DNA of 64,000 nucleotides. Source: Barnesiella sp. An55 (GTDB lineage: Bacteria > Bacteroidota > Bacteroidia > Bacteroidales > Barnesiellaceae). The notes below the pieces were generated by a model. It ran no database searches, was not told the DNA's origin, and saw only the letters and a list, made by a program, of their open reading frames with translations. This document shows positions 28,072 to 37,413 of the stretch, in pieces; the stretch's first letter is position 1, and each line of letters opens with the position of its first letter. The position numbers were made by a program, and so were the translations under genes. The stretch covers positions 56,192 to 120,191 of the forward strand of contig NZ_NFHZ01000012.1 in NCBI RefSeq assembly GCF_002161555.1, in the 5' to 3' direction.

Positions 28072-29553
28072 ATGGCAAAAGAGTTGAAAGAATTGACCAA
28101 GCGTGCCGATAACTATTCGCAATGGTACAACGACTTGGTGGTAAAAGCCGACCTGGCAGAACAGTCGGCCGTGCGGGGCTGTATGGTAATCAAGCCCTAT
28201 GGATATGCAATTTGGGAAAAGATGCAACGTCAGCTCGACGATATGTTCAAAGCAACGGGGCATGTGAATGCCTACTTCCCGCTGCTGATTCCGAAATCGT
28301 TTTTAAGCCGTGAGGCCGAGCACGTCGAAGGCTTTGCCAAAGAGTGTGCCGTGGTGACTCACTACCGGTTGAAAACCAACCCCGACGGCACGGGCGTAGT
28401 GGTCGATCCGGCTGCCAAACTCGAGGAGGAGCTTATTATTCGTCCTACCTCCGAGACCATTATCTGGAACACCTATAAAAACTGGATTCACTCCTACCGC
28501 GACCTGCCCATCCTCTGCAACCAGTGGGCCAACGTATTCCGCTGGGAGATGCGCACCCGCCTCTTCCTGCGTACGGCCGAGTTCTTGTGGCAAGAGGGGC
28601 ACACGGCCCACGCTACCCGCGAGGAGGCCGAGGCCGAAGCTCGCCGCATGCTCGAGGTCTATGCCGACTTTGCCGAGAACTTCATGGCCGTGCCGGTAAT
28701 CAAGGGAGTGAAATCGGCCAACGAGCGTTTTGCCGGTGCTCTCGATACCTATACCATCGAGGCCATGATGCAGGACGGAAAGGCCTTGCAATCGGGCACG
28801 TCGCACTTCCTGGGACAGAACTTCGCCAAGGCTTTCGATGTGCAATTCATCAACAAGAACAACGAGCTCGAGTATGTGTGGGCTACCTCGTGGGGAGTAT
28901 CTACCCGCTTGATGGGTGCCCTCATCATGACCCACAGTGACGACAACGGTCTGGTGTTGCCGCCCAAGTTGGCCCCCATCCAAGTGGTGATTATTCCTAT
29001 CTACAAGAATGCCGAGCAGTTGCACGCCATCGACGTGAAGGCCGACGAGATTGCCGGCAAGTTGCGTGCCCTGGGTATCTCGGTGAAATATGACAACGCC
29101 GACAACAAACGTCCGGGCTTCAAGTTTGCCGATTACGAGCTGAAGGGAGTACCCGTGCGTCTGGTCATGGGAGCCCGCGATCTCGAGAACGGTACCGTCG
29201 AAATCATGCGTCGCGATACGCTCGAGAAAGAGACGATTCCCGTCGATAACATCGAGCAGGTAGTGAAAGGTTTGCTCGACGAGATTCAGGCCAATATCTT
29301 CCAGAAGGCCCTCAAGTTCCGCCAGGAGCACACGATTACGGTCGATACCTACGACGAGTTCAAAGAGAAGATCGAAGAGGGTGGCTTTATCCTGGCTCAC
29401 TGGGACGGCACGACCGAGACCGAGGAGCGCATCAAGGAGGAGACCAAGGCTACGATTCGCTGTATCCCGTTCGATGGCGATACCACGCCGGGCGTGTGCA
29501 TGGTTACCGGCAAGCCGTCGGCTCGCCGTGTGCTCTTTGCCCGTTCCTATTGA
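28072..29553 (+). CDS. proS: Prolyl-tRNA synthetase (short, eukaryote/archaea-like form)
   Basis: The protein has 493 residues, lacking the editing insert of long bacterial ProRS. Class II motifs are visible: motif 2 [20 protein letters not shown], and motif 3 near [30 protein letters not shown] is the proline-binding region. The anticodon-binding domain starts near [15 protein letters not shown]. It charges tRNA-Pro. It is monocistronic with a hairpin terminator after the stop. Confidence 0.97.
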   Translation: MAKELKELTKRADNYSQWYNDLVVKADLAEQSAVRGCMVIKPYGYAIWEKMQRQLDDMFKATGHVNAYFPLLIPKSFLSREAEHVEGFAKECAVVTHYRLKTNPDGTGVVVDPAAKLEEELIIRPTSETIIWNTYKNWIHSYRDLPILCNQWANVFRWEMRTRLFLRTAEFLWQEGHTAHATREEAEAEARRMLEVYADFAENFMAVPVIKGVKSANERFAGALDTYTIEAMMQDGKALQSGTSHFLGQNFAKAFDVQFINKNNELEYVWATSWGVSTRLMGALIMTHSDDNGLVLPPKLAPIQVVIIPIYKNAEQLHAIDVKADEIAGKLRALGISVKYDNADNKRPGFKFADYELKGVPVRLVMGARDLENGTVEIMRRDTLEKETIPVDNIEQVVKGLLDEIQANIFQKALKFRQEHTITVDTYDEFKEKIEEGGFILAHWDGTTETEERIKEETKATIRCIPFDGDTTPGVCMVTGKPSARRVLFARSY

Positions 29554-29580
29554 TGGCGTAAGCGAAACGACTTATATCGG

Positions 29581-29618
29581 GGGCGGTATCGAATCATTCG
29601 ATACCGCCCTCTTTTGTT
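29581..29618 (+). terminator. Terminator of proS
   Basis: A 13-bp perfect stem (29581-29593 with 29597-29609) with a 3-nt loop, followed by TCTTTTGTTT. Confidence 0.8.
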
Positions 29619-29693
29619 TGGTCTCCTTCAGAGAAGCGGGTCGGTTTGGTCCGACGCAGAGCCACCCTCATGGACGGGTATGCGCGGGTGTGG

Positions 29694-30854
29694 TTACAGA
29701 GCGATAGGGGTGTGTTGGACGGGGTGTTGCAAATTTTGAGGTCGGTATCGCTCCCCGTCTTTCCGAGGCGCAGCCCGGTTCCACTCGAGTGTCACTCCTT
29801 CGCGGGTGAAGTGTATGGTGAGCACCCCGTTCTCGGCGAGGATGGCCTTTACCCCTTCGTCTATGGGCTTGTGTTCGGCATCATACCAGATGACATTGAA
29901 GAGGTTGGATAGGCCCGTGGGACGAAGCGCTGCCTTTACCATGCCCGTTTGCCATTGGTCGGACAACCGTTGTGCGCCGCTCTCGTAGATGAGCAGATAG
30001 CCGTTCCCGTTGGTCACCATGGCCAGGTGGTAATTCCCGCCCAGGCGAATATTGTAGTTGGTCGATGAGGCTTGCAGAAATTCATAGGTACCCTCGATGG
30101 GGTTGACGCTGTGACGCAGGTGCTCGTTCAACTCCTCGGCCGTCCAGAGAATCTGATTTTCGAGATATTCGTGCGGGGAGATCGACCAGTTTTTCATCTT
30201 CACACAGGCGCCTCGGCCCACATAAATGCCCGCCTGGTCGCCGAAGAGGCGGTCGTCGTGGCAGAACCCCAGGCGGCACTCCCGTTCCCGGCCCAGGAAA
30301 ATATCGAATCCGCCCCGGGCCGGGACGATGTGCAGGCGGTTATAGCCGGTCTCGGGGTGAATCGCGGTTGAGCTTACCCGCCTCCATCGAACGTGAAATG
30401 TCGTGTCGCCTCGGGCTACGGTGAAGAGGGTATATTGCAGTTCGGGCGTCTGGTATCCGTAGAAGTCGTCGTCGCCGGCCCGTAGCAGTAAGGCGTGGTA
30501 GTTTTGCCGGTCGCGATATCCCCATACCACTCCCCACACCGGTTTCTTCACATATCCGGCTCGTGAGGTTTTCCCGGAGGAGTCGGTGCGATACACGGCA
30601 TATCGTTTGCCAGACCGGTTGTGTTGGTTGGCCACATCGAGGGTAATGGCCGGACGGGCACCTTCGCCCGGAGCGATTCCGGTCGAGACAACATTTACCG
30701 CGCCGCTGTCGGCACAAAGGTTGCAGTCGGTCAGTATCCCGTCTTGAAATTCACTCTGTCGCAGAGCTGTTTTTCCGATGTACCACGGCAGGGACATACA
30801 CGGGAAGATACAAAATAGAGCAACCAGAATTATGAGGAGGAGGCGTATATTCAT
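29694..30854 (-). CDS. Exported protein of unknown function
   Basis: The protein has 386 residues with a signal peptide (MNIRLLLIILVALFCIFP). It is beta-rich with many Trp and Tyr (GVVWGYRDRQNYHALLLRAG; FDIFLGRERECRLGFCHDD; AGIYVGRGACVKMKNWSI), reminiscent of concanavalin/DUF1080-like lectin folds, but this is only an impression. The ATG at 30854 is preferred to the much longer open frame upstream, which has no signal peptide and crosses a strong hairpin. Probably periplasmic or surface-exposed. Confidence 0.6.
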   Translation of the reverse strand: MNIRLLLIILVALFCIFPCMSLPWYIGKTALRQSEFQDGILTDCNLCADSGAVNVVSTGIAPGEGARPAITLDVANQHNRSGKRYAVYRTDSSGKTSRAGYVKKPVWGVVWGYRDRQNYHALLLRAGDDDFYGYQTPELQYTLFTVARGDTTFHVRWRRVSSTAIHPETGYNRLHIVPARGGFDIFLGRERECRLGFCHDDRLFGDQAGIYVGRGACVKMKNWSISPHEYLENQILWTAEELNEHLRHSVNPIEGTYEFLQASSTNYNIRLGGNYHLAMVTNGNGYLLIYESGAQRLSDQWQTGMVKAALRPTGLSNLFNVIWYDAEHKPIDEGVKAILAENGVLTIHFTREGVTLEWNRAAPRKDGERYRPQNLQHPVQHTPIAL

Positions 30855-31056
30855 GCTCTTGTCGTTTGGGGAGGCTGATTGGCCCTCCCGGTCACACTTC
30901 AAAGATAAGCCAAATTGCTGGATGGACAAAGGGAAACGGCGGCTTTTGAGTGATATTCCCGGTGGAGGAGCTGTTTGCGTACAAAAGTCGGGGCCGAATA
31001 CCCATGTCGTGAAGGGTTGGACGAAGCAACGATGCGGTTGGGATAACGGCATGAAC

Positions 31057-31097
31057 CGAGAAAGGCCGATACCCATGACGGGTATCGGCCTTTCTCG
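31057..31097. repeat. 17-bp perfect hairpin downstream of gadC
   Basis: 31057-31073 pairs perfectly with 31081-31097 (7-nt loop CATGACG). It lies just after the gadC stop on minus and has no clear T run. It may end gadC transcripts or protect their 3' end. Confidence 0.6.
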
Positions 31098-31116
31098 ATT
31101 TGGAGAGTTGGGTCGA

Positions 31117-32661
31117 TTATGATTGGGAGGAGGTAGAGTCTTTCGGACCCGAGCTCTTGCTGGGCGTCGGTTGCGTAGCCTGGGGCTTGGCCGGTTGTAC
31201 CTGGGTGGGAGACTCTTCCCAGTGGAAGGGTTCGAACTGGCTATCCTTGTTGGCCCAACTGGGTTTGCGCGAGGCGTAGATGATGAAGGGGGCAATCACC
31301 ACGACGAGGGTGCCGATGATAAGTACCGAGAACCACACGGCATTGCTGCCCACCGATATCTGGCTGGGCGGGATGAAACTCAGTACGAAGGCCAGCAGGG
31401 AGCCCAAAAATCCGAGCCCGCCGATAAACCACATCATGCAGTTGCCTTTGCCGCCGATGCGGAAGGGGCGGTTGCTCTTCTTCATGTTGTATCGCAAATA
31501 AATAGCGGCCGAGAACATGAGCATGTACATGATGAGGTAGAGCACGACCGTGAGTTGCGACATGATTTGGTAGAAACTTTGTACCGAGGGCATGACCACA
31601 AAGAGCAGGCTCAACAGTGTGACGGCAGCTCCTTGCAGGTAGAGGATGTTTTTCTGTACCCCTATCTTGTTGGTCTTTTGGAAGAAGGGGGGCAGATATC
31701 CGGCGCGTCCCACGGCAAAGATACCTTTTGAGGGACCGGCCACCCAGGTGAGCACACCGGCCAGTACACCGAAGGCGAGAGCGATGGCAATCACCGGCGA
31801 AAGCCACGAGGCCTTGATAAAGTTGAAGTAGTTGTCAAATCCCACCAGCAGGCTCTGGGTGAGGTTGATATCCTTCTGCGGGATGATGATACCCAGGGCA
31901 AAGGTGCCCAGTACAAAGATGAGTACCGTGATGGCCGAGCCGATGAATACCGCCTTGGGGTAGTTTTTCGAGGGGTTGTTGATATCCTTCACATGGATAC
32001 CGCCCATCTCCATACCGGCGTAGAAGAGGAAGATACTGGCTGCCAGCACGAGGTTGTCGAAGTTGGAGAAGTCGGGCAGGAAGCTTCCCGAGAAGTCCAT
32101 TTGCGACTTTCCACCCATAGCCAGATAGACGATGGCCAGGACGACCAGCAGGCCCGCCGGGATGATGGTTCCCACCAGACCGCCTATCTTGGCCACCTTG
32201 CCTACCCAATCGAGCCCTTTCAACGAGATGAAGGTGGCCAGCCAGTAGATAAACAAGACCACGGCCAGGGTGTAGAAGCGGTTCGAAGCCAGCAGCATGT
32301 CGCCCGTGTGGTCCATGCCGATAAAGGCGATGGCCACGGCGCCGAAGGTCAGTACCGTGGGATACCAGATGGTACTCTCGATCCATTGCAGCCAAATGGC
32401 CAGGAAGCCGGCCTTTTTGCCGAAGGCTTCGCCTACCCAGCGGAACACACCGCCCTGCTTGTCCTGAAACATGGCGGCCAGTTCGGCGGCTACCAGGGCC
32501 GTGGGGATGAGGAATACCAGGGCCGCAAATAGATAATAGAAGGCCGAACTTACCCCATACTCGGCCTCGGCCGGCAGTCCCCTGAGGGAGACGACCGCCG
32601 TTACATTCATGATGGCGAGCGTAAATACGCCCAGTTTTACAGATTTCCCGATGTTTGCCAT
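31117..32661 (-). CDS. gadC: Glutamate:GABA antiporter
   Basis: The protein has 514 residues and twelve hydrophobic segments of the APC superfamily. It begins MANIGKSVKLGVFTLAIMNV. The segment PAEAEYGVSSAFYYLFAAL and the inner TM6 region FLFYAGMEMGGIHVKDI are close to GadC. The Pro/Ser/Gln-rich C-terminal tail (SPTQVQPAKPQATQPTPS) may act as the pH plug known for GadC. It exchanges external glutamate for internal GABA, exporting protons gained by the decarboxylase. It is near glsA and gadB but separated from them by a channel gene on the opposite strand, so it has its own promoter. Confidence 0.93.
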   Translation of the reverse strand: MANIGKSVKLGVFTLAIMNVTAVVSLRGLPAEAEYGVSSAFYYLFAALVFLIPTALVAAELAAMFQDKQGGVFRWVGEAFGKKAGFLAIWLQWIESTIWYPTVLTFGAVAIAFIGMDHTGDMLLASNRFYTLAVVLFIYWLATFISLKGLDWVGKVAKIGGLVGTIIPAGLLVVLAIVYLAMGGKSQMDFSGSFLPDFSNFDNLVLAASIFLFYAGMEMGGIHVKDINNPSKNYPKAVFIGSAITVLIFVLGTFALGIIIPQKDINLTQSLLVGFDNYFNFIKASWLSPVIAIALAFGVLAGVLTWVAGPSKGIFAVGRAGYLPPFFQKTNKIGVQKNILYLQGAAVTLLSLLFVVMPSVQSFYQIMSQLTVVLYLIMYMLMFSAAIYLRYNMKKSNRPFRIGGKGNCMMWFIGGLGFLGSLLAFVLSFIPPSQISVGSNAVWFSVLIIGTLVVVIAPFIIYASRKPSWANKDSQFEPFHWEESPTQVQPAKPQATQPTPSKSSGPKDSTSSQS

Positions 32662-32767
32662 ATACGTTTTGAATTAAGTTAATCGCGTGGGAGCAGCCAC
32701 ATTCATGCAGATAAACAAACATCGGGCGCTTGTTGTTTTACCGGCATGAATTTATAAAGAAAGAAAA

Positions 32768-33469
32768 ATGGAAAAAGCTCTATCTCAAGGCTGGCGGCAA
32801 TATGAATCGAAAGTCTATGGCGCTCTGCATATCGCCATTCTGCTGCTGTCGGTATTTCTTGTCATCACCATTTCGGTCAATACGTTTCGCAATCTCTCGT
32901 TCCTTAATCAGGGCAACTACATGACCATCCAGTTGTGGGTGTGTACCCTCTTCATGTTTGACTTCCTGCTCGAACTGGTCTTGGCTCCCCACAAGTGGCG
33001 CTACCTGAAGAGTCACTTTGTCTTCTTCCTCGTGTCGATTCCCTATCTCAACATCATCAACTATATGCATATCGATTTTTCGCCGCAGGCCGGGTACTTC
33101 CTGCGATTCATCCCGTTGGTGCGCAGCGGCTATGCCCTGGCCATCGTGGTGGGGTGGTTCACCCGCAACCGGGCGTCGAGTCTGCTGGTGTCGTATCTCA
33201 CCATGCTGTTGGCCACGGTCTATTTTTCGAGTCTGCTCTTTTTTGTACTCGAGCACGATGTGAACCCGCTGGTGGTGCACTATACCGATGCCCTGTGGTG
33301 GGCTTTTATGGATGTAACCACCGTGGGGTCGAATATCTATGCCGTCACGGCTACAGGCAAAATTCTGTCGGTGGTGCTGGCGGCATTGGGTATGATGATG
33401 TTTCCCATCTTTACCGTCTATGTGACCAATCTGGTGCAGCAGACCGCTCAGCGCAAATCGAACTCGTGA
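32768..33469 (+). CDS. Two-pore-segment potassium-channel-like protein with unusual filter
   Basis: The protein has 233 residues with about six hydrophobic segments; the last two flank a pore loop (DALWWAFMDVTTVGSNIYAV). The layout fits the voltage-gated/ion-transport superfamily. The potassium filter is normally TVGYGD; here it reads TVGSNI, so the GYG core is lost. By context in the gad cluster it probably balances charge or pH during acid stress. It is transcribed divergently from gadC and converges on glsA. Ion selectivity cannot be predicted. Confidence 0.82.
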   Translation: MEKALSQGWRQYESKVYGALHIAILLLSVFLVITISVNTFRNLSFLNQGNYMTIQLWVCTLFMFDFLLELVLAPHKWRYLKSHFVFFLVSIPYLNIINYMHIDFSPQAGYFLRFIPLVRSGYALAIVVGWFTRNRASSLLVSYLTMLLATVYFSSLLFFVLEHDVNPLVVHYTDALWWAFMDVTTVGSNIYAVTATGKILSVVLAALGMMMFPIFTVYVTNLVQQTAQRKSNS

Positions 33470-33512
33470 CCTGCCTTCGGGTGGAGCCGATGGCTGTTTC
33501 TGTGTCGGGGCG

Positions 33513-33552
33513 ATAAAAAAGGCAAGAGCCGGGAGCAATCTCCCGGCTCTTG
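33513..33552. terminator. Bidirectional terminator between the channel gene and glsA
   Basis: A 13-bp perfect stem (33523-33535 with 33540-33552) with a CAAT loop. An A run at 33515-33520 gives the T run for the minus-strand gadB-glsA transcript. Confidence 0.8.
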
Positions 33553-33575
33553 TCGTATAGGATGGGGACCGATTG

Positions 33576-34541
33576 TTAAGCGGTTACCGTTACCGAGTCG
33601 CCGCTGAATACCGACAACCCCAGTTTGTTCATGACATATCGGATGGCCAGTTGGGCTTTGACCGAGTTGCCGGCCGCATCGATAGGTGGGGCAAAGGCCG
33701 AGATGCCCATCACGCCCGGCAGCACACCCATGATACCGCCTCCTACACCCGACTTGGCCGGGATGCCCGATGTGTAAAGCCAGTCGCCCGTGCGCTCATA
33801 GAAACCTACGGTCGAGATGAGCGAGGTAATCTTGGGCGCCAGCGAGGCGTCGAAGATGGTCTGTCCCGTTTTGGGATTGACTCCCTTGTTGGCGATGGTG
33901 GCCCCGCACACCGACAGCTGCTCGGCGGTGATACCCAGCGAGCACTGCCGGGTGTAGAGGTCGAGCGAGAGGTCGGGGTCGTCGTAGATGCGGTTGTAGT
34001 TCTTCAACAGCCAGGCGATGGAGCGGTTGTTGAAGTTGGTTTCCGACTCCGATTTGTACAGCTCTTCAATCAGTTCGGGAGCGCTGCCCGAGAGCAGGGT
34101 GATGTTCTCGACAATGGCCTCCCACTTTTTTTGAGCGTCGCCCACCGGCTGCACCATGCTGCACGCAGCGATGGCACCGGCATTGACCAGCGGGGTGGAG
34201 GGGTGGTCGTTCTCCAGCAGGATGGCGACAATCGAGTTGAAGGGCAGGCCTGTGGCATCGGCACCGATCATCGACAGCAGTTTGTCGGCTCCGTATTGGC
34301 GCAAGACCAGGATGGCGGTGTGTACCTTCGATACCGACTCGATGCCAAACTTATACCGGGTGTCGCCCACCTCGATGAGGTGTCCGTCGGTGAGGCACAC
34401 GCTTATCCCGAACAGCTGGCTGTCGATGCCGGCTAGATAGGGGATGTAGTCGGCATTCTTGCCGTCGTGGTTGTTGCGGTAGAGGTCGTGAGCCTCGTGC
34501 AAGGTCTGCTCGATTTGAGCAATCGAAATGGTCTTTTTCAT
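33576..34541 (-). CDS. glsA: Glutaminase
   Basis: The protein has 321 residues. The serine beta-lactamase-like motif FGIESVSKVHTAIL carries the SxxK pair. NAGAIAACSM and VSAGIPAKSGVGGGI-type sequence (TSGIPAKSGVGGGIMG) are present. It converts glutamine to glutamate and ammonia; the ammonia takes up protons and the glutamate feeds the decarboxylase. It starts 6 nt after the gadB stop, so the two form an operon of the acid-resistance system. Confidence 0.96.
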   Translation of the reverse strand: MKKTISIAQIEQTLHEAHDLYRNNHDGKNADYIPYLAGIDSQLFGISVCLTDGHLIEVGDTRYKFGIESVSKVHTAILVLRQYGADKLLSMIGADATGLPFNSIVAILLENDHPSTPLVNAGAIAACSMVQPVGDAQKKWEAIVENITLLSGSAPELIEELYKSESETNFNNRSIAWLLKNYNRIYDDPDLSLDLYTRQCSLGITAEQLSVCGATIANKGVNPKTGQTIFDASLAPKITSLISTVGFYERTGDWLYTSGIPAKSGVGGGIMGVLPGVMGISAFAPPIDAAGNSVKAQLAIRYVMNKLGLSVFSGDSVTVTA

Positions 34542-34547
34542 ACGCTT

Positions 34548-35990
34548 CTATTTTTTAGATTTGCGACGGAATCCCGTGTGGGTGAACATGGTGCTCTCTA
34601 CCTCGATATTCTTCTCCTGGGCGATGCGGGTGGGCGTAGGATACTCGAGCTTCTCGAGGTCGGCTACGGCGTCGCCTATATCCTTCAGCAACATGTCGGC
34701 CATGTCGCGGCTGAAGCCCTGGCGCACGACGATGCGCATGACCACATAGTTCTCGACACTCTTGGGCAGCGAGTAGGCGGGCACCATCCAGCCACTCTGA
34801 CGCAGACGGTCCTGCAGGTCATAGAGGGTCCATTTGGCATTCTTGGCATAGTCGGGGTGCATGTACCAGATGAAGAGCGGGTTTTCTACCCGGTCGCTGT
34901 AGTTGACAAAAGGTTTCATTTTGCCAATCTCGTCGTGCAGGTATTGGGTTATCTGCATGCTGTTATACTGGATGGCCTTGTAGCCCTGGAATCCCAACCG
35001 GATGAACTGGTAGTACTGACCCAGAATCTGGGCGGCCGGACGTGAGAAGTTGAGCCCCACTTGAGTGATATCGGCTCCCAGGTAGTTGACGCTGAACGAC
35101 ATGTCGTCGGGCAGGTATTTCTTGTCGCGCCATACGACCCAGCCCAGGCCGGGATAAACCAGTCCGAACTTGTGGCCCGAGGTACTGATGGAGAGTACCC
35201 ACTTCAGCCGGAAGTCCCACTTCTTGTGCGGTTCGAGGAAGGGCAGGATGAATCCGCCCGAAGCGGCATCGACGTGAATGGGGATGTCGTAGCCCGTCTT
35301 TTTGTTATACTCGTCGAGCAGGTGGTCGAGGCGTTCCACGTCGTCGTTCAGGCCGGTCCAGGTAACCCCCTCGATGGGGACGATGCAGATGGTATTCTCG
35401 TCGCACATCTTGAGCGCTTCGACCGGGTCGAGGGTGGGCTTGTAGAGGGTGAGCGGTACCTCGCGCAGCTCGATTTGCCACAGTTGGGCAAACTTCTCCC
35501 ACACGATCTGGTAGGCCGAGGAGATGACAAAGTTGGGCTTGTCGGTAGGCTTGCCTTGAGCCTGACGTTTCTTGCGCCAGCGCAACCAGGCGGCCACGCC
35601 ACCCAGCATACAGGCCTCCGACGAACCTATGGCCACGGCGCCGCTTTTCCATTTGGCCTCTTCGGGCGAGTTCCACAGATTGGCCATGATGTTGATACAC
35701 TTGGCGTTCATGACGGCGATGCGGGGATACTCCGTCTCGTCGATATAGTTGATGTTGATGGCCTCGTTCATCAGTTTGGTCGCATACTTGTCCATATAGG
35801 TGGTGACAAAAGTGGCGAGATTCAGGCGGGGTTGCGTCTGTGCAAAAGTCTCGTCTTTGACCATTTGGTAGGCGATTTCGGGGGTGGTTGGCGCATCGGG
35901 TATGCGCTCTACGGGTGAGGGTTTCAACATTTCGTCAGACCCGAAGATGCTCGTTTTGGCATCTCCTTCTCTTAAACTAAAATCTTTCAT
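34548..35990 (-). CDS. gadB: Glutamate decarboxylase
   Basis: The protein has 480 residues. The PLP lysine lies in SISTSGHKFGLVYPGLGW, and HVDAASGGFILPF holds the cofactor Asp. The N-terminus (FSLREGDAKTSIFGSDEM) and the C-terminal tail (FTHTGFRRKSKK) fit bacterial GadB, whose ends mediate pH-dependent activity. It consumes a proton while making GABA, which GadC exports. It is the first gene of the gadB-glsA operon. Confidence 0.96.
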   Translation of the reverse strand: MKDFSLREGDAKTSIFGSDEMLKPSPVERIPDAPTTPEIAYQMVKDETFAQTQPRLNLATFVTTYMDKYATKLMNEAININYIDETEYPRIAVMNAKCINIMANLWNSPEEAKWKSGAVAIGSSEACMLGGVAAWLRWRKKRQAQGKPTDKPNFVISSAYQIVWEKFAQLWQIELREVPLTLYKPTLDPVEALKMCDENTICIVPIEGVTWTGLNDDVERLDHLLDEYNKKTGYDIPIHVDAASGGFILPFLEPHKKWDFRLKWVLSISTSGHKFGLVYPGLGWVVWRDKKYLPDDMSFSVNYLGADITQVGLNFSRPAAQILGQYYQFIRLGFQGYKAIQYNSMQITQYLHDEIGKMKPFVNYSDRVENPLFIWYMHPDYAKNAKWTLYDLQDRLRQSGWMVPAYSLPKSVENYVVMRIVVRQGFSRDMADMLLKDIGDAVADLEKLEYPTPTRIAQEKNIEVESTMFTHTGFRRKSKK

Positions 35991-36213
35991 TGTATAAAGT
36001 TTTTATGAATTAGACCTACGAAACCGGGGCTCCCCGCGGGAGTGCGGCTTCTTGGTGTCACAACAGTCCCGGTGGGGTGAAAGTTTGGTGCGTTGGGTTA
36101 TTCCTGCACAATTTGGCACTTGTTAAGGACGGGCGAGTTAAACATTCGGTGGTGTAGATTGTTTTCCACCTGTAAACGTGTCGGCAGGGATGCCGGCCAT
36201 AAACTGCATGACT

Positions 36214-37413
36214 ATGAAAATAGAGACCGGGCGGGGTACTATCCCGCTCATTACCTTGTTGGGCATCTGGTCCATATCGGCACTGAGTGCCTTACCGGGA
36301 CTGGCGGTGTCGCCTATTCTCGGACAGTTGTCAACCATCTTTCCCCATGCGTCGGAGTTTGACATACAGCTGCTCACCTCGTTGCCGTCGTTACTCACCA
36401 TCCCCTTTATTCTGCTTTCGGGTAAGCTCACCGAGCGGGTGAACAATGTGCTTCTGTTACAGGTGGGGCTGGTGGTCTTTGCCTTGAGTGGGGTGCTCTA
36501 CCTCTTCTCGGGGCAGATGTGGCAGCTGATTGCCGTGAGTGCCCTGTTGGGGATTGGGGCCGGCATCATCGTTCCCCTCTCGACGGGACTCATTTCGCGC
36601 CATTTCACAGGACGATACCGCACACAACAGTTCGGGTTGAGCTCGGCCATCACCAATGTGACGCTGGTACTGGCTACGATGCTCACCGGCTATCTGGCCG
36701 AGGTGAACTGGCATCTGCCCTTTGTCGTTTATCTGGCTCCGCTGTTTTCGCTGTTGCTCTCTTTTTCACTGAAGCGCGACTCTACCTCGGCACAGCCGGT
36801 GACCCAGAGTTCGGCCGGACGTATCGACACCGGGCGGCTTGTAGGGCTGATGGCCTTTTATGGGCTCATTACCTATCTGGTAATTATCGTTAGCTTCAAC
36901 CTGCCGTTTCTGATGAAAGAGTATCATTTCGACACGGGAGCGTCGGGGGTGATTATCTCGCTCTTTTTCCTGGCCATCATGTTGCCGGGCTTTTTCCTCA
37001 ATCCCATTCTGTCGTTCCTGGGATCGCTCACCAAGTTTACGAGTCTGGCTTGCATTGCCATTGGGCTGGTGCTTATCCTCATGTCGATGAGCGAGTGGGT
37101 ATTGGCCGTCGGGGCTATCTTCATAGGTCTGGGTTATGGGGTGATGCAGCCGGTCATCTACGACCAGACTACCCGGGCTGCCGATGCTTCGCGGGCCACT
37201 TTTGCCCTGGCGCTGGTTATGGCCATGAACTACCTGGCCATTCTGCTTTGCCCGGTCATTATCGATTCGCTCCAGTCGATTTTTCACATACACACCCAGC
37301 GGTTTGCCTTCGAACTCAACCTGGGCATTACGTTATTAACGGTTGTGTGGGCTTACTGGAAGCGTCACTCCTTTTTGTTTAACGATGCCCCGGCCAACTC
37401 GATACAGTCATGA
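36214..37413 (+). CDS. MFS transporter
   Basis: The protein has 399 residues with twelve hydrophobic segments. The cytoplasmic loop between segments 2 and 3 has SGKLTERVNNVLLL, a relaxed form of the MFS motif A. It resembles the drug/sugar efflux branch (LPSLLTIPFILLSGKL). The Met at 36214 is chosen over a GTG and two Met codons further up because it lies closest to the first membrane segment; the true start is uncertain. The following EamA gene overlaps its stop by 4 nt (ATGA), so they are coupled. Confidence 0.82.
   Translation: MKIETGRGTIPLITLLGIWSISALSALPGLAVSPILGQLSTIFPHASEFDIQLLTSLPSLLTIPFILLSGKLTERVNNVLLLQVGLVVFALSGVLYLFSGQMWQLIAVSALLGIGAGIIVPLSTGLISRHFTGRYRTQQFGLSSAITNVTLVLATMLTGYLAEVNWHLPFVVYLAPLFSLLLSFSLKRDSTSAQPVTQSSAGRIDTGRLVGLMAFYGLITYLVIIVSFNLPFLMKEYHFDTGASGVIISLFFLAIMLPGFFLNPILSFLGSLTKFTSLACIAIGLVLILMSMSEWVLAVGAIFIGLGYGVMQPVIYDQTTRAADASRATFALALVMAMNYLAILLCPVIIDSLQSIFHIHTQRFAFELNLGITLLTVVWAYWKRHSFLFNDAPANSIQS

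Noticed and set aside
29694..31295. A longer start for the exported unknown protein reaching 31295
   Set aside because: The extension is Pro/Arg/Ser-rich, crosses the perfect hairpin at 31057-31097 and hides a proper signal peptide at 30854.
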